Below are positions 17,677 through 27,071 of a stretch of 64,000 bases of DNA, piece after piece. The position numbers were made by a program, and so were the translations under genes. The notes below the pieces were generated by a model, which searched no databases, had not been told where the DNA came from, and saw only the letters and a list, made by a program, of their open reading frames with translations. Origin of the DNA: Oxalobacteraceae bacterium OTU3CAMAD1. GTDB lineage: Bacteria; Pseudomonadota; Gammaproteobacteria; Burkholderiales; Burkholderiaceae_D. Each line of letters starts with the position of its first letter. The first letter of the stretch is position 1. The DNA lies in assembly GCA_024123915.1 (NCBI GenBank), contig CP099650.1:3968001-4032000 (forward strand), read 5' to 3'.

Positions 17677-17830
17677 GACTTTTTCTAGTTCAACCTCGTA
17701 GTATCGGCTTGCCGTCGCTATCGGCGCGCATGAATTCTAGTTCGGCAACAAGCGGTGCACACGGGTCGATTCTCGCAATAGATGCGGTAAATATCTTGCT
17801 TGTGCGGCGAAAGTGGCGAATAATCACCGC

Positions 17831-18955
17831 ATGAATAGCGGCTATTACACGTATATCTGGCAGGCCCGGGATTGGCCGGCGTGGCGCTTTGAGCTTGCCG
17901 TGCTGGCTACGCCCATGGCCGAGGTGAGCAGGGCGCAGGGGCATTTGGTCGGTCGTCTGGCTGACGTCGGCTTGGTACTGCGCGGCCAGGCAAGTCTGGC
18001 CGCACTGACCGAGGACGTCGTCAAAACCAGCGAAATCGAAGGAGAGGCGCTCAACGTCTCCTCCGTTCGCTCGTCCATCGCCCGTCGTCTTGGCGTCGAC
18101 ATCGGTGCCCTTGCGCCAGTTGATCGCCATGTGGAAGGCGTAGTTGAAATGGTTCTCGATGCGACGGCCAATTGCCACGCGCCGGTCACGCGGGATCGCC
18201 TGTTCGCTTGGCATGCGGCGCTGTTTCCTACCGGGTATTCAGGCCTTTCCAAAATCAATGTCGGTGCCTGGCGCGACGATGTCAACGGCCCGATGCAGGT
18301 GGTCTCCGGTCCCGTCGGCAGGCAACGGGTGCACTTCGAGGCACCTCCCGCAAGCGCGCTTGAAGCTGAAACCGCACTGTTTCTCGACTGGATAGACACG
18401 GATTCAAATGTTCCTCCGCTGATCAAGGCCGGTCTCGGACACTTGTGGCTGGTGACACTGCATCCATTCGACGATGGCAACGGCCGTATCGCGCGCGCCC
18501 TCGGCGATCTGCTGCTGGCGCGCGCCGAGGGATGTCCTCAGCGCTTCTATAGCCTATCCGCGCAAATCCAGCGCCAGCGCAAGGCATACTATGAAATTCT
18601 GGAGCGGACGCAGAAGGGTGCGATGGACGTCACCGAATGGCTTCTGTGGTTTTTCGATGCGCTGAGAAGCGCGGTCGAACAGGCTCATCTCGGTCTCGAT
18701 GTCGTTTTGTGGAAAGCGCGCTTCTGGCGACAATGGGCAGAGGCGCCGATGAACGAGCGCCAGGTCAAGTTGCTCAACAAATTGCTTGATGGCTTTGAAG
18801 GCAAGCTCACGACCAGCAAGTGGGCCGCGATCGCCAAGTGTTCGACCGACACGGCACTGCGTGATATCACCGATCTTGTGCGGCGTGGAGTGCTCCGCAA
18901 AACGGATGCCGGAGGGCGCAGCACCGGTTACGAGTTGAGTGGGCTGGCATTGTGA
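17831..18955 (+). CDS. Fic family protein (class II, DUF4172 N-terminus)
   Basis: A protein of about 374 residues. The Fic core motif HPFDDGNGRIAR begins at His211. The N-terminal part holds YIWQARDWPAW, typical of the DUF4172 domain, and the inhibitory motif T66-x3-E70-G71 (KTSEIEGE), which in class II Fic proteins blocks ATP binding until relieved. A C-terminal winged-helix-like segment (WAAIAKCSTDTALRDITDLVRRGVLRK) may bind DNA. Fic enzymes transfer AMP to Ser/Thr/Tyr of target proteins. A GTG at 17813 is an alternative start; the ATG is preferred because the domain begins right after it. It stands alone at the edge of an AT-richer patch. Confidence 0.9.
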   Translation: MNSGYYTYIWQARDWPAWRFELAVLATPMAEVSRAQGHLVGRLADVGLVLRGQASLAALTEDVVKTSEIEGEALNVSSVRSSIARRLGVDIGALAPVDRHVEGVVEMVLDATANCHAPVTRDRLFAWHAALFPTGYSGLSKINVGAWRDDVNGPMQVVSGPVGRQRVHFEAPPASALEAETALFLDWIDTDSNVPPLIKAGLGHLWLVTLHPFDDGNGRIARALGDLLLARAEGCPQRFYSLSAQIQRQRKAYYEILERTQKGAMDVTEWLLWFFDALRSAVEQAHLGLDVVLWKARFWRQWAEAPMNERQVKLLNKLLDGFEGKLTTSKWAAIAKCSTDTALRDITDLVRRGVLRKTDAGGRSTGYELSGLAL

Positions 18956-19041
18956 ACGCTCGCACTTGGCAGTGGATTGCAAAGGTGCAGTTAGCGTCAG
19001 ACTGGAACAAACTGGCAGGGGTTTTTACGAGGTGAACCATC

Positions 19042-20190
19042 ATGCTGATCAGACGCTGCGCCGTGCTGTTTGTCGAGCCCCGCGAGGATCTCGATATCGA
19101 TTGGTCTTCGCTGTTCGCCGGCGAGAGCGCGCTGGGCTCGACGGTGCGCTGGATCGCGCTGGCGCCGCATCTTGGCGCCGAGGTCGAGATCGGCAGCGAC
19201 GAGATGCTGGCCCTGGGTGGCATCAGCCTGACCTTGTGGCAGGAGCGCGCCGTCTGCGAGCGGAAGTCGTCGGCCGACGTCATCGGGCGTTTGCTCGCGC
19301 ACGGCCTGCTAATGAGTGATGCGCCCGAGGGCGCGGCGATTCGGGAACGCGACGAGGTACTGCGTTCGCAGCACTGGCGGCCGTTATCCGCCGCCGCGCA
19401 TATGTTTAGCCGCTGGGGCGATATGCGGGTCGATAAGGGCATGCAGTTTCCCAGCTTTGAGGAGCTGGTTGAGTCGTACGGCACGCCGCCGGGCCCCGCC
19501 ATCGAACGCGGCGCCGCCGCTGATGCGTTGATGTTGCCGGTTCCGGAGCGCGCCGGGTTGGACGAGACGCTTTTCAAACGCTACACCGGCCGTAATTTCG
19601 ATCCGGTCGCCACGCTGCCATTGGCCACCGCCTCGCGTTTGCTGCAACGCGCCTTCGGCTCGCAGGGCGAGCGCGAGATGGCGCCGGATGCCTTTGTGCT
19701 GAAGAAGCTCAGTCCCTCGGCCGGCGGCCTGCATCCCACGGAGGCGTATGTGCTGGCGCAGCGCGTGGAGGGCGTGGCGCCGGGGTTGTATCACTACCAC
19801 CCGGTGCGGCACGCGCTGGAGCCGCTGGTGGCGATGGATACCACGCAGACGGCGGAGCTGGCGATGCGCATGGTGGCCGATCAGGATTGGTTTGTCGATG
19901 CGCCCATGATGGTGGTGCTGGCGGCGCGCGTGGAACGGAATTTTTGGAAGTACCGTAATCACGCCAAGGCTTATCGGGCGTTGTTGTTGGACGCGGGGCA
20001 TTTGTCGCAGACGTTTTATCTGCTGGCGACGGAGGCGGGGATGCCGGCCTTTGTGACGGCTGCTGTCAATGAGGTGGATATCGAGCGGGCGTTGGGGCTC
20101 GATCCGCTCAAGGATATGGTGGTGGCGGTTTGTGGGTGCGGCGCGGCGTCGGGGGCGCAGGATACGGTGGAGATGCGGTATGAGCCGTGA
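19042..20190 (+). CDS. SagB-like nitroreductase-fold peptide maturation dehydrogenase
   Basis: A 382-residue protein in two parts. Residues 1-110 (MLIRRCAVLFVEPREDLDID...) form an N-terminal domain like those in a SagB-related group named putative peptide maturation dehydrogenases. From about 170 comes an FMN-binding SagB/ThcOx domain: RYTGRNFDP, LKKLSPSAGGLHPTEAYVLAQ, GLYHYHP and the C-terminal LDAGHLSQTFYLLATEAG. SagB-type enzymes oxidise azolines in RiPP natural products. RBS GAGGTG precedes the ATG. A leader-peptide-like gene lies 1.2 kb downstream on the other strand; no cyclase gene is adjacent. Fold is sure, the RiPP role is inference from family and context. Confidence 0.82.
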   Translation: MLIRRCAVLFVEPREDLDIDWSSLFAGESALGSTVRWIALAPHLGAEVEIGSDEMLALGGISLTLWQERAVCERKSSADVIGRLLAHGLLMSDAPEGAAIRERDEVLRSQHWRPLSAAAHMFSRWGDMRVDKGMQFPSFEELVESYGTPPGPAIERGAAADALMLPVPERAGLDETLFKRYTGRNFDPVATLPLATASRLLQRAFGSQGEREMAPDAFVLKKLSPSAGGLHPTEAYVLAQRVEGVAPGLYHYHPVRHALEPLVAMDTTQTAELAMRMVADQDWFVDAPMMVVLAARVERNFWKYRNHAKAYRALLLDAGHLSQTFYLLATEAGMPAFVTAAVNEVDIERALGLDPLKDMVVAVCGCGAASGAQDTVEMRYEP

Positions 20191-20221
20191 CGCTGACTTG
20201 GGTTCCTGACGGCGCTTGCAT

Positions 20222-20247
20222 GGCGGATTACGCTTCGCTAATCCGCC
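20222..20247. repeat. Palindromic intergenic repeat GGCGGATTA, copy 1
   Basis: GGCGGATTA (20222-20230), 8-nt loop, TAATCCGCC (20239-20247), followed by CTACG. A second, inverted copy is at 29709-29738. It is a REP-like element of a type common in many proteobacteria. Confidence 0.75.
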
Positions 20248-20290
20248 CTACGTGTTTATGATGTATGGTTGACTCATACATCCTCCGCCT

Positions 20291-21340
20291 ATGAAAACTC
20301 TTTTTTTGCTGCCGGTCGTTTTGTTCGCCGGGTGCGCGTTTGCCGATGCACCTTCCGCCACTTGGGACAAGCAGGCTAGCGGCGTCGCCGGTCGCTTGCG
20401 CGGCGTGAGCGCTGTCGATGACAATGTGGCCTGGGCCAGCGGCGCGGGCAACGCCGTGCTGCGCACCGCCGACGGTGGCGCCACCTGGCGCAGCCTTACA
20501 CCGCCGGTCGATGCCCAGGCCACGCCGCTCGATTTCCGCGATATCGACGCCGTCGACGCTCGCACCGCCTACTTGTTGAGCATCGGGCCGTCCACGGCCT
20601 CTCGCATCTTCAAGACCACCGACGCCGGCGTCACCTGGACGCAGCAGTATGTCAATCCCGATGAAAAAGGCTTCCTCGACGCGATGACGTTTTGGGACGC
20701 GGACAGTGGCCTGGTGATCGGCGATTCGATCGACGGCCGCTTTCAGATACTGCGCACCGCCGACGGCGGCGCGACATGGAGCAAGATTCCCGCCGCCGCG
20801 CTGCCGCCCGCGTTGCCGAACGAGGGATCATTCTCGGCCAGCGGGTCCAACATCGCCGTGGTCGGCCGCGACGACGCCTGGATCGCCACCGGCAGCCGGG
20901 TGCTGCACACCGGCGATCGCGGTAAAACCTGGAGCGTCGTCCAGGCGCCGCTCGATACCAGCGAGTCGGCCGGCATCTTTTCGATCACGTTCCGCGATGC
21001 GCTGCATGGCGTGATCGTCGGCGGCGACTACAAGCGCGAAGGCGCGGCCGTCAACAACGTTGCCGTCACCAGCGATGGCGGAAAGAGCTGGTCGCTGGTG
21101 CGTGAAAAAGGATTGTCCGGTTACCGCTCGGCGGTGAAGTACTTGCCCGGGGGCGGCAAGTCGCTGGTGGCCGTCGGTCCGTCAGGCGCCGATGTGTCGC
21201 GGGATGACGGCAGGACGTGGACGCCGTTGGCGTATCCGGCATCGGTCGCCGGCTTCGACGCGATCAGCTTTGCCGCCGGCCGCAAGACGGCTTGGGCCAG
21301 CGGCAACAAGGGCGAACTGGCGAAAGTGAATTTTAAATAA
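20291..21340 (+). CDS. Exported YCF48/BNR-repeat beta-propeller protein
   Basis: A 349-residue exported protein. The signal peptide MKTLFLLPVVLFAGCAFADA could be cleaved by signal peptidase I after ADA, or form a weak lipobox (FAGC). The body has repeated Asp-box-like units (RTADGGATW at two places, KTTDAGVTW, HTGDRGKTW, TSDGGKSW, RDDGRTW), each ending a propeller blade, as in YCF48/HCF136 and sialidase-like proteins. No catalytic residues can be named. Other YCF48 proteins aid photosystem assembly or bind ligands in the periplasm. It lies between the SagB-like gene and the leader-peptide-like gene but shows no RiPP-specific feature. Confidence 0.8.
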   Translation: MKTLFLLPVVLFAGCAFADAPSATWDKQASGVAGRLRGVSAVDDNVAWASGAGNAVLRTADGGATWRSLTPPVDAQATPLDFRDIDAVDARTAYLLSIGPSTASRIFKTTDAGVTWTQQYVNPDEKGFLDAMTFWDADSGLVIGDSIDGRFQILRTADGGATWSKIPAAALPPALPNEGSFSASGSNIAVVGRDDAWIATGSRVLHTGDRGKTWSVVQAPLDTSESAGIFSITFRDALHGVIVGGDYKREGAAVNNVAVTSDGGKSWSLVREKGLSGYRSAVKYLPGGGKSLVAVGPSGADVSRDDGRTWTPLAYPASVAGFDAISFAAGRKTAWASGNKGELAKVNFK

Positions 21341-21385
21341 ACTGCAAACCCGCATAGCTAAACGATGGGCCGGCGTTGGCGCAAT

Positions 21386-21412
21386 GGGGTCGGACCCCGC
21401 GGGTCCGACCCC
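21386..21412. repeat. Palindromic intergenic repeat GGGGTCGGACCC, copy 2
   Basis: GGGGTCGGACCC (21386-21397), loop CGC, GGGTCCGACCCC (21401-21412), a perfect 12-bp stem. Flanks on the right (GCCTGGCCCTGTGGGTTGGG) are the reverse complement of the left flank of copy 1, so this copy lies in inverted orientation. It separates two converging genes. Confidence 0.8.
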
Positions 21413-21435
21413 GCCTGGCCCTGTGGGTTGGGCGT

Positions 21436-21690
21436 TCAGCGCTGGCCTGATAGGAAGAACGGAATCGCGCCGGCGGCGTTTTCCAGTTTGCCTTTGATCG
21501 CATGACGATTGGCGGCGAGGACTTCTTTCGACGGCAGGCTGCGCAGGGCCGGAATCTGGGCGGCGTCGATGCGGATGCCCAAGCCATCGAGCGCAATTTG
21601 CGGATCGCTCAGGAAGCTCTGGCGGAAGCTGTCGTCGCCGGAGAGTTTGGACAGCAGCAGGTCGAGATCTTGCGGGGAATGCGAGGCCAT
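21436..21690 (-). CDS. NHLP-like RiPP precursor peptide candidate
   Basis: An 84-residue small protein starting MASHSPQDLDLLLSKLSGDD, then FRQSFLSDPQIALDGLGI. This pattern (LL.KL..D..FR..FL.DP..AL..LGI) is that of leader peptides derived from nitrile hydratase alpha subunit or Nif11, which guide RiPP-modifying enzymes. The C-terminal part (NRHAIKGKLENAAGAIPF and FLSGQR) would be the core; it has no Cys and only Ser as a possible cyclisable residue, which is odd for an azoline substrate. A good RBS (AAAGGTGA) precedes the ATG. The SagB-like dehydrogenase 1.2 kb away makes a shared pathway likely, not proven. Confidence 0.65.
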   Translation of the reverse strand: MASHSPQDLDLLLSKLSGDDSFRQSFLSDPQIALDGLGIRIDAAQIPALRSLPSKEVLAANRHAIKGKLENAAGAIPFFLSGQR

Positions 21691-21795
21691 GTGGTCACCT
21701 TTCGTATGCGGGGAGCAGGTTGATGCGTATCAATACGCAAGTCCATGCTAGGACAAAGCCTGACCGACCTCAAGAAATTTCAACATAGCAATATG

Positions 21796-24700
21796 CTAGT
21801 GAGTTTGCCCGGTGTTTTCCATGCTCGCGGGCGGCGCCGCTGATTGTTTGGCGATCTCGTCGTGCGCGCTGTGCATGACGATCTCGAAGGCCTGCTCGAA
21901 ATCGCTCAACAGTTGCGGCAACGCGGTTTCCCGCTCTCTGAGACGCTCCTCCAGCGCCGTCGCCGCCTTAAAAAGATCGGGCGCGGAAATGTTTCCAGCC
22001 GCGCCACGGATCTTGTGTACAAGTTCGGCCGCCCGGGCCAGATCGCCGGCGTCGATTGCATCATGAATGTGTTGCAAAATGGCGCCGAAGTCGTGGGCGA
22101 ACAGGCTCAAAAGCCGCGTCAGCAGGGCGCTGTGGCCGCCGAGGCGTTCCAGCGCGGCGTTCATGTCGATGCCCGGGCGCGCGCTTGGCGGCGCCGCCGG
22201 CGGCAGGCCCGCGCCGCGCGGCGCGTCCGGCTCGTCGATCGGCGCGCGTGCCGCATCGTGCTCCACCCAGGTCGCCAGCACGGCGTACAGCGTGTCCGGA
22301 TCGATAGGCTTGGTGACGTAGTCGTTCATGTCCATGTTCAGGCAGCGCTCGCGGTAGCCGGCCACCGCGTGCGCCGTCATGGCGATGATCGGCAGCGCGG
22401 CGTGGCGTTCGTCGGCGCGGATCAGCGCCGTGGCCTGGTAGCCGTCCATGTCGGGCATTTGTATGTCCATCAGCACCGCGTCGTACTGGCGCGCGTGGAC
22501 CATGCGCGCCGCCTCCTCGCCGCTGGCGGCCAGGTCGACCCGGACCCCGGCGCGCTGCAGGATTTCGCTCGCCACCTGCTGGTTGATGCTGTTGTCGTCG
22601 ACCACCAGTACAAGCGCGCCGCGTATGCGCTGGACCGCGAACGAGGGCGGGGCGGGCAGCTTGACGGCGGGCTGTCCGGCGTCCAGGCCGAGCGCCGTCA
22701 TGATCGCGCTGCGCAGCAGGTAGGGATTGGCCGGCTTGTCGATGAAGGGCATGCGGCGGGTCTGTTCGGCGGCCTCGATATTGTGCTCGCGCGCGTAGGC
22801 GGTGACCATGAGGATGGCCGGCGGCACGGCCAGCGCCGGGTCGGCGCCGATGCGGCGCAGCGTTTCGATGCCGTCCAGCTCCGGCATGTCGGCGTCGATC
22901 AGCAGGATGTCGTACGGTTCCAGCTGCAGCGCGGCCAGCGCCGCCGCGCCGGAGGCCACGGCGCGCGCCTGCAGTCCAAGGCCGCCCAATTGGATCTGCA
23001 GCATGTGGCGCGCCGCTTCGCAATCGTCGGCCACCAGCACGCGCTTGCCGAGCGCCTGCGCCGGAACCGGTAACAGGCGCGGCGTCTGGTCGGCGGCCGG
23101 TTGCAGCTGCACGGTGAAACTGAAGCTGCTGCCGACACCGGGCTCGCTGTCGACGGCGATCACGCCGCCCATTTTGCGCACCAGCTGCTGCGAGATCGCC
23201 AGTCCCAATCCGGTGCCGCCGTAGAGCCGCGTGGTGCTGGCGTCGGCCTGGGCGAAGGCCTGGAACAGGCGCGCCTGCTGCTCGCCGCTGATGCCAAGGC
23301 CGCTGTCTTCCACCGTGAAGCGCAGCGCGAACGCGCCGGGGACCACGTCGGCGGCGGCCAGGTTCGGGTCCAGCTCGACCCGCAGTTCGATGTGGCCGCG
23401 CACGGTGAACTTGAGCGCGTTGCCCACCAGGTTGACCAGGATCTGGCTCAGTCGCAGCGGGTCGCCCAGCAGGTTGGCCGGCACGTCCGGGGCCGACCAG
23501 ATCACCAGTTCCAGACCCCGTTCGGCGGCGCGCCACGAGAACAGGTCGGCCAGCTGGTTGAGCGTGTCGGGAAGGTCGAAGGGCAGGGCCTCCAGTTCCA
23601 GCTTGCCCGATTCGATCTTGGAGAAGTCCAGCACATCGTTGATGATCTCGAGCAGGCTTTGTCCCGCGCGGCCGATCTTGCGGAAGTAGTCCAGCGGTTG
23701 CGGCGGCAGGTCGAGGTGGGTGCCAAGTCCGGCGAAGCCGAGGATGGCGTTCATCGGCGTGCGGATCTCGTGGCTAATGTTGGCCAGGAACTCGCTCTTG
23801 GCGCGGGTGGCCGCTTCGGCGTTGGCGCGCGCCTGCTCGATCATGCGCAGCGCCCGCGCCTTCTGGTAGGCCGACACGAACGGCTCCTTCAGCGCCTTGA
23901 GCAGATCGAGGTCGCTCGCTTCGAACTTGGTCTGGTACTGGTAGTTCTCGAAGATCAGATAGCCCTCGACCTGGCCGTCGATCACCACGCGCACCGCCAG
24001 CATCGCGCAGACGTCGCCCGGCAGCGAATTGTGATGGTAGATTTCGAAGATGTCCGGCGCGATCATGGATTCGGGCGGGGCGTAGCGCAGCTCCGCCTGG
24101 CGCAGGTCGATGCTGTAGGCGTCGGCGGCGGCGTCGATGCGGCCCCAGGCCGCGCGCAAGGTCAGCGTCTCGGTGCCGGCTTCGCGCACCAGCGCCAGGG
24201 CCGAATCGATGCCCTTGATGACGGTGGATTCCTGCAGGATGGTCTGCAGCAGCGCGTCGAAGTCCAGCTGCTCGTTGATCGATTTGACGATGGCGTTGAG
24301 TTTTTCCAGATGCCGGGTGCGCGAGTAGACCAGCGCCTGCAGGACCTCGCCCTTGTTGTGCAGTTGTCTGACGCGCCAGCGCACCAGCGCCCATGCCAGC
24401 AGGCCGGCGGCCAGCAGGTAGCCGGTCCGGGCCCACCAGGTCTGGTGCCAGGCCGGCAGCACCACCACCCGCAGCGACAGTTCATCGACGTTCCACAGGC
24501 CCTCGCGGTTGCTGCCGCGCAGGCGCAGGCGGTAGGTGCCGGGCGGCAGGCTGTTGTAGCTGGCCACGCGGCGGCTGGCGTCGGCCTCGGTCCAGCGGCG
24601 GTCGAAGCCCTCCAGCAGATAGGCGTAGCGGTTGCGTTGTGGCGCGGAGTAGTCCAGCGCCGCCAGTTCCACCTCGAAGTTCTGGGTGTCGGGCGTCAGG

Positions 24701-26958
24701 GTCAGGGTCGGACCTTCGGGGGCGCTGAGCTGGTCGGGCGTGAGCGCGCGCTGGTCGACCCGCACGGCGCTGATCACCAGCGGCGGACGATAGGCCCAGT
24801 CGTTCAGGCGCGCGGAGTCCACCACCGCCATGCCGGAGGTGGCGCCGAACAGCAGATCGCGTTCGTTGGTGACGGTGCTGGCGCCGATGAAGAAGGTGCG
24901 GAACGCCAGCCCGTCGGCGCGGGCCAGCGCGCGCGCCTTGAGCGTGGTGGCGTCGACCACGGCGATGCTGTCCGAAGTGGCGGCCCAGATGCGGCCGGCG
25001 GGGTCCGACTGCAAGGCCATGATGGTGCCGGTCGACAGTCCCTCGGCGACGCCCACCCGTTCGAACACCGGCGCGCCCCTGGCATCGCGCCCGGTCATCA
25101 CGCAGATGCCGCCGCCGTAGGTGCCCACCCAAAGCCGGCCGCGCCCGTCGATCACCAGCGAACTGATAACGGCCTCGGAGAGCGCGGTGGGGAGGGCCGG
25201 CGCGGCGTGGATCTGCTCCACCTTGCCGGTCGCCGGATCGAGGCGATTGAGGCCGTTGCGGGTGGCGATCCACAGCGCGCCGTCGGCATCGGGGATCACG
25301 GCGTGGATGCGGTTGTCGGTCAGCCCGCCGCCCTCCGGCGGTCCCTGGACGTAGCGCTTGATGGTGCCGGCGGCGACATCGTAGCGCAGCAGTCCTTCGA
25401 AAGTGCCGAGCCAGAGCTGGCCGTCGCGCTTCAGGATGGTGCCGATGCGCGGATACTGGTTTTCCTGCGGCAGGGCGATGCGTTTGGCGGCCCGCCCGCC
25501 GCCCCGGGTGCGGTACAAACCGAGCTGGGTGCCGATCCAGGCCTCGCCGGGCTCCGCCTCGGCCAGCGCCAGCACCACGCGGTTGGGCAGCGCCGTTTCC
25601 GGCTGGTGCGGGTCGGGGCGCAGCGCCGCGCGCCGGGTGCCGTCGGTCGCCACGATGTCGATGCCCTGGTCGGCCAGCGCGATCCACACCTCGCGGCGGC
25701 TGTCGGTCATCAGCGCGGTGACGGCCGCCTCCAGCTTGCCCTCGCCGCCGAACACCGAGTCGATGCTCTCGCTGTGCGGATCGTGGATGTCGACGCCGCG
25801 CTCGGTGCTGACCCAGATCATGCCGCTGCGGTCGCGCAGCAGCGCGGCGGTGCGGTCGTTACTGAGGCTGAGCGGCACCGCCGGCTGGTGCAGTATGCGG
25901 TTGCTGCGGCCCGTGGCGGTGTGATACTCGACGATGCCGCCGCCGTAGGTGCCGGCCCACCAGGTGCCCGGCGTGCTCTCGGCGACCGACAGCACCATGT
26001 TCGATTCCATGTCCTTGACGCCCTTGAGCGCGACCAGCTGACCCCTGTCGGCCAGCGGATCGACCGTGCCGATGCCGCTTTTGAGCGTGCCGAAAGCGAT
26101 CTGTCCCCGGCTGTTCTCGCCCAGCGCCATGACGGTGTCGCTCCAGCCGCCCTGGCCGGCGGCGCCGACCGGAATGGCGGCGATGGCGCCGCCGGGTTTC
26201 ATCCGCGCCAGTCCGGTGCCGGTACCGATCCACAGGTTGCCCGAACGGTCCGCCAGCAGCGCGCGGACCTGGTTGTCCGGCAGGCCCGGCGCGGTCTCGC
26301 GGGTATGGCTAGTCACGGTGCCGGCGATGGCGTCGTAGAATTTGAGGCCGGCGGGCGTGCCTATCCACAGATTGCCCTTGGCGTCGCTGGCGATCGCGCT
26401 CACCAGGCCATGGCTCAACTCCTCGTTGAGGCGGACGAAGTGTTCCTTGCGATTGTCGTACATCGCCAGGCCGGCGGCGGCGGTGCCGACCCACAGGCGG
26501 CCGCGCGCGTCGACGTGCAGGGTTTGAATGAAATCGCCGGGAAGGCTGGTGGGGTCGGTGGCGTTGTGGTGGAAGCTGCGCACGCGGTAACCGTCCCAGC
26601 GCGCCAGCCCGCTCTGCGTGCCGATCCAGATGTAGCCGTCGCCGTCCTGCGCCAGCGCCATGCTGACCGGATGCGGCAAGCCTTGTTCGAGTCCGAGATG
26701 TTCAAACAGCGGGGTGGCCAATTTATCCCAGCGCTCGGCGCCGGCCCGGGCGGGGCCGAACGACATCGCGCCGGCCAGAAGGCACAGGCATGCCGCCGGC
26801 GCGAAGGCGACACGGGACAGCGGGACGACACAGCATAGCCGAAAAAGTCGACAAAGGGCGGCGATACAGGCATGCGGTGATAGGGCGTGGGCGTTCAAAT
26901 CAGGGCACTCTCCCGGCAAGTGATTATCAGCATACGGAATAGCCGGCCGAAAGTCCAT
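21796..26958 (-). CDS. Hybrid two-component sensor with beta-propeller ligand domain, two receivers and HPt
   Basis: A protein of about 1720 residues holding a whole phosphorelay. After a signal peptide ([14 protein letters not shown]) come two seven-bladed reg_prop propellers (repeats such as [15 protein letters not shown]), a Y_Y_Y domain ([18 protein letters not shown]), one membrane helix near residue 850, a GAF domain, HisKA with His1063 ([13 protein letters not shown]), HATPase, receiver 1 with Asp1355 ([12 protein letters not shown]), receiver 2 with Asp1498 ([11 protein letters not shown]), and HPt with His1648 ([11 protein letters not shown]). The layout resembles Bacteroides hybrid systems that sense glycan fragments, but ends in HPt rather than AraC. 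A TTG at 26991 is a possible earlier start. No partner regulator is adjacent. Confidence 0.9.
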   Translation of the reverse strand: MDFRPAIPYADNHLPGECPDLNAHALSPHACIAALCRLFRLCCVVPLSRVAFAPAACLCLLAGAMSFGPARAGAERWDKLATPLFEHLGLEQGLPHPVSMALAQDGDGYIWIGTQSGLARWDGYRVRSFHHNATDPTSLPGDFIQTLHVDARGRLWVGTAAAGLAMYDNRKEHFVRLNEELSHGLVSAIASDAKGNLWIGTPAGLKFYDAIAGTVTSHTRETAPGLPDNQVRALLADRSGNLWIGTGTGLARMKPGGAIAAIPVGAAGQGGWSDTVMALGENSRGQIAFGTLKSGIGTVDPLADRGQLVALKGVKDMESNMVLSVAESTPGTWWAGTYGGGIVEYHTATGRSNRILHQPAVPLSLSNDRTAALLRDRSGMIWVSTERGVDIHDPHSESIDSVFGGEGKLEAAVTALMTDSRREVWIALADQGIDIVATDGTRRAALRPDPHQPETALPNRVVLALAEAEPGEAWIGTQLGLYRTRGGGRAAKRIALPQENQYPRIGTILKRDGQLWLGTFEGLLRYDVAAGTIKRYVQGPPEGGGLTDNRIHAVIPDADGALWIATRNGLNRLDPATGKVEQIHAAPALPTALSEAVISSLVIDGRGRLWVGTYGGGICVMTGRDARGAPVFERVGVAEGLSTGTIMALQSDPAGRIWAATSDSIAVVDATTLKARALARADGLAFRTFFIGASTVTNERDLLFGATSGMAVVDSARLNDWAYRPPLVISAVRVDQRALTPDQLSAPEGPTLTLTPDTQNFEVELAALDYSAPQRNRYAYLLEGFDRRWTEADASRRVASYNSLPPGTYRLRLRGSNREGLWNVDELSLRVVVLPAWHQTWWARTGYLLAAGLLAWALVRWRVRQLHNKGEVLQALVYSRTRHLEKLNAIVKSINEQLDFDALLQTILQESTVIKGIDSALALVREAGTETLTLRAAWGRIDAAADAYSIDLRQAELRYAPPESMIAPDIFEIYHHNSLPGDVCAMLAVRVVIDGQVEGYLIFENYQYQTKFEASDLDLLKALKEPFVSAYQKARALRMIEQARANAEAATRAKSEFLANISHEIRTPMNAILGFAGLGTHLDLPPQPLDYFRKIGRAGQSLLEIINDVLDFSKIESGKLELEALPFDLPDTLNQLADLFSWRAAERGLELVIWSAPDVPANLLGDPLRLSQILVNLVGNALKFTVRGHIELRVELDPNLAAADVVPGAFALRFTVEDSGLGISGEQQARLFQAFAQADASTTRLYGGTGLGLAISQQLVRKMGGVIAVDSEPGVGSSFSFTVQLQPAADQTPRLLPVPAQALGKRVLVADDCEAARHMLQIQLGGLGLQARAVASGAAALAALQLEPYDILLIDADMPELDGIETLRRIGADPALAVPPAILMVTAYAREHNIEAAEQTRRMPFIDKPANPYLLRSAIMTALGLDAGQPAVKLPAPPSFAVQRIRGALVLVVDDNSINQQVASEILQRAGVRVDLAASGEEAARMVHARQYDAVLMDIQMPDMDGYQATALIRADERHAALPIIAMTAHAVAGYRERCLNMDMNDYVTKPIDPDTLYAVLATWVEHDAARAPIDEPDAPRGAGLPPAAPPSARPGIDMNAALERLGGHSALLTRLLSLFAHDFGAILQHIHDAIDAGDLARAAELVHKIRGAAGNISAPDLFKAATALEERLRERETALPQLLSDFEQAFEIVMHSAHDEIAKQSAAPPASMENTGQTH

Positions 26959-27029
26959 GCTTGCGGCGCGAATTCGCCGCCGCTTGTACAATCGCCGTCA
27001 GCATCGCCTTACAAGGAATTACCCTCCCT

Positions 27030-27071
27030 ATGAAACCGTCGCTATGAAGCAGTCGCTATGAGACCGTCGCT
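27030..27071 (+). repeat. 14-bp tandem repeat forming three coupled five-codon minigenes
   Basis: ATG codons at 27030, 27044, 27058 and 27072 are spaced by exactly 14 bp. The first three each encode a five-residue peptide (MKPSL, MKQSL, MRPSL) and stop at TGA in an ATGA overlap with the next ATG. The fourth ATG is the start of the dehydrogenase gene. AAGGAA at 27013-27018 is the only RBS-like sequence and lies before the first ATG. Confidence 0.85.

Noticed and set aside
20291..21340. Sialidase or glycosyl hydrolase
   Set aside because: The Asp-box repeats also occur in YCF48-like propellers; no FRIP motif or catalytic residues of sialidases are seen.
23101..26838. Very long open frame (about 1245 codons) on the plus strand opposite the giant hybrid kinase
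   Set aside because: It has no domain, is rich in Arg, Gly, His and Ala as antisense frames of GC-rich genes are, and lies wholly inside a clearly recognised gene.
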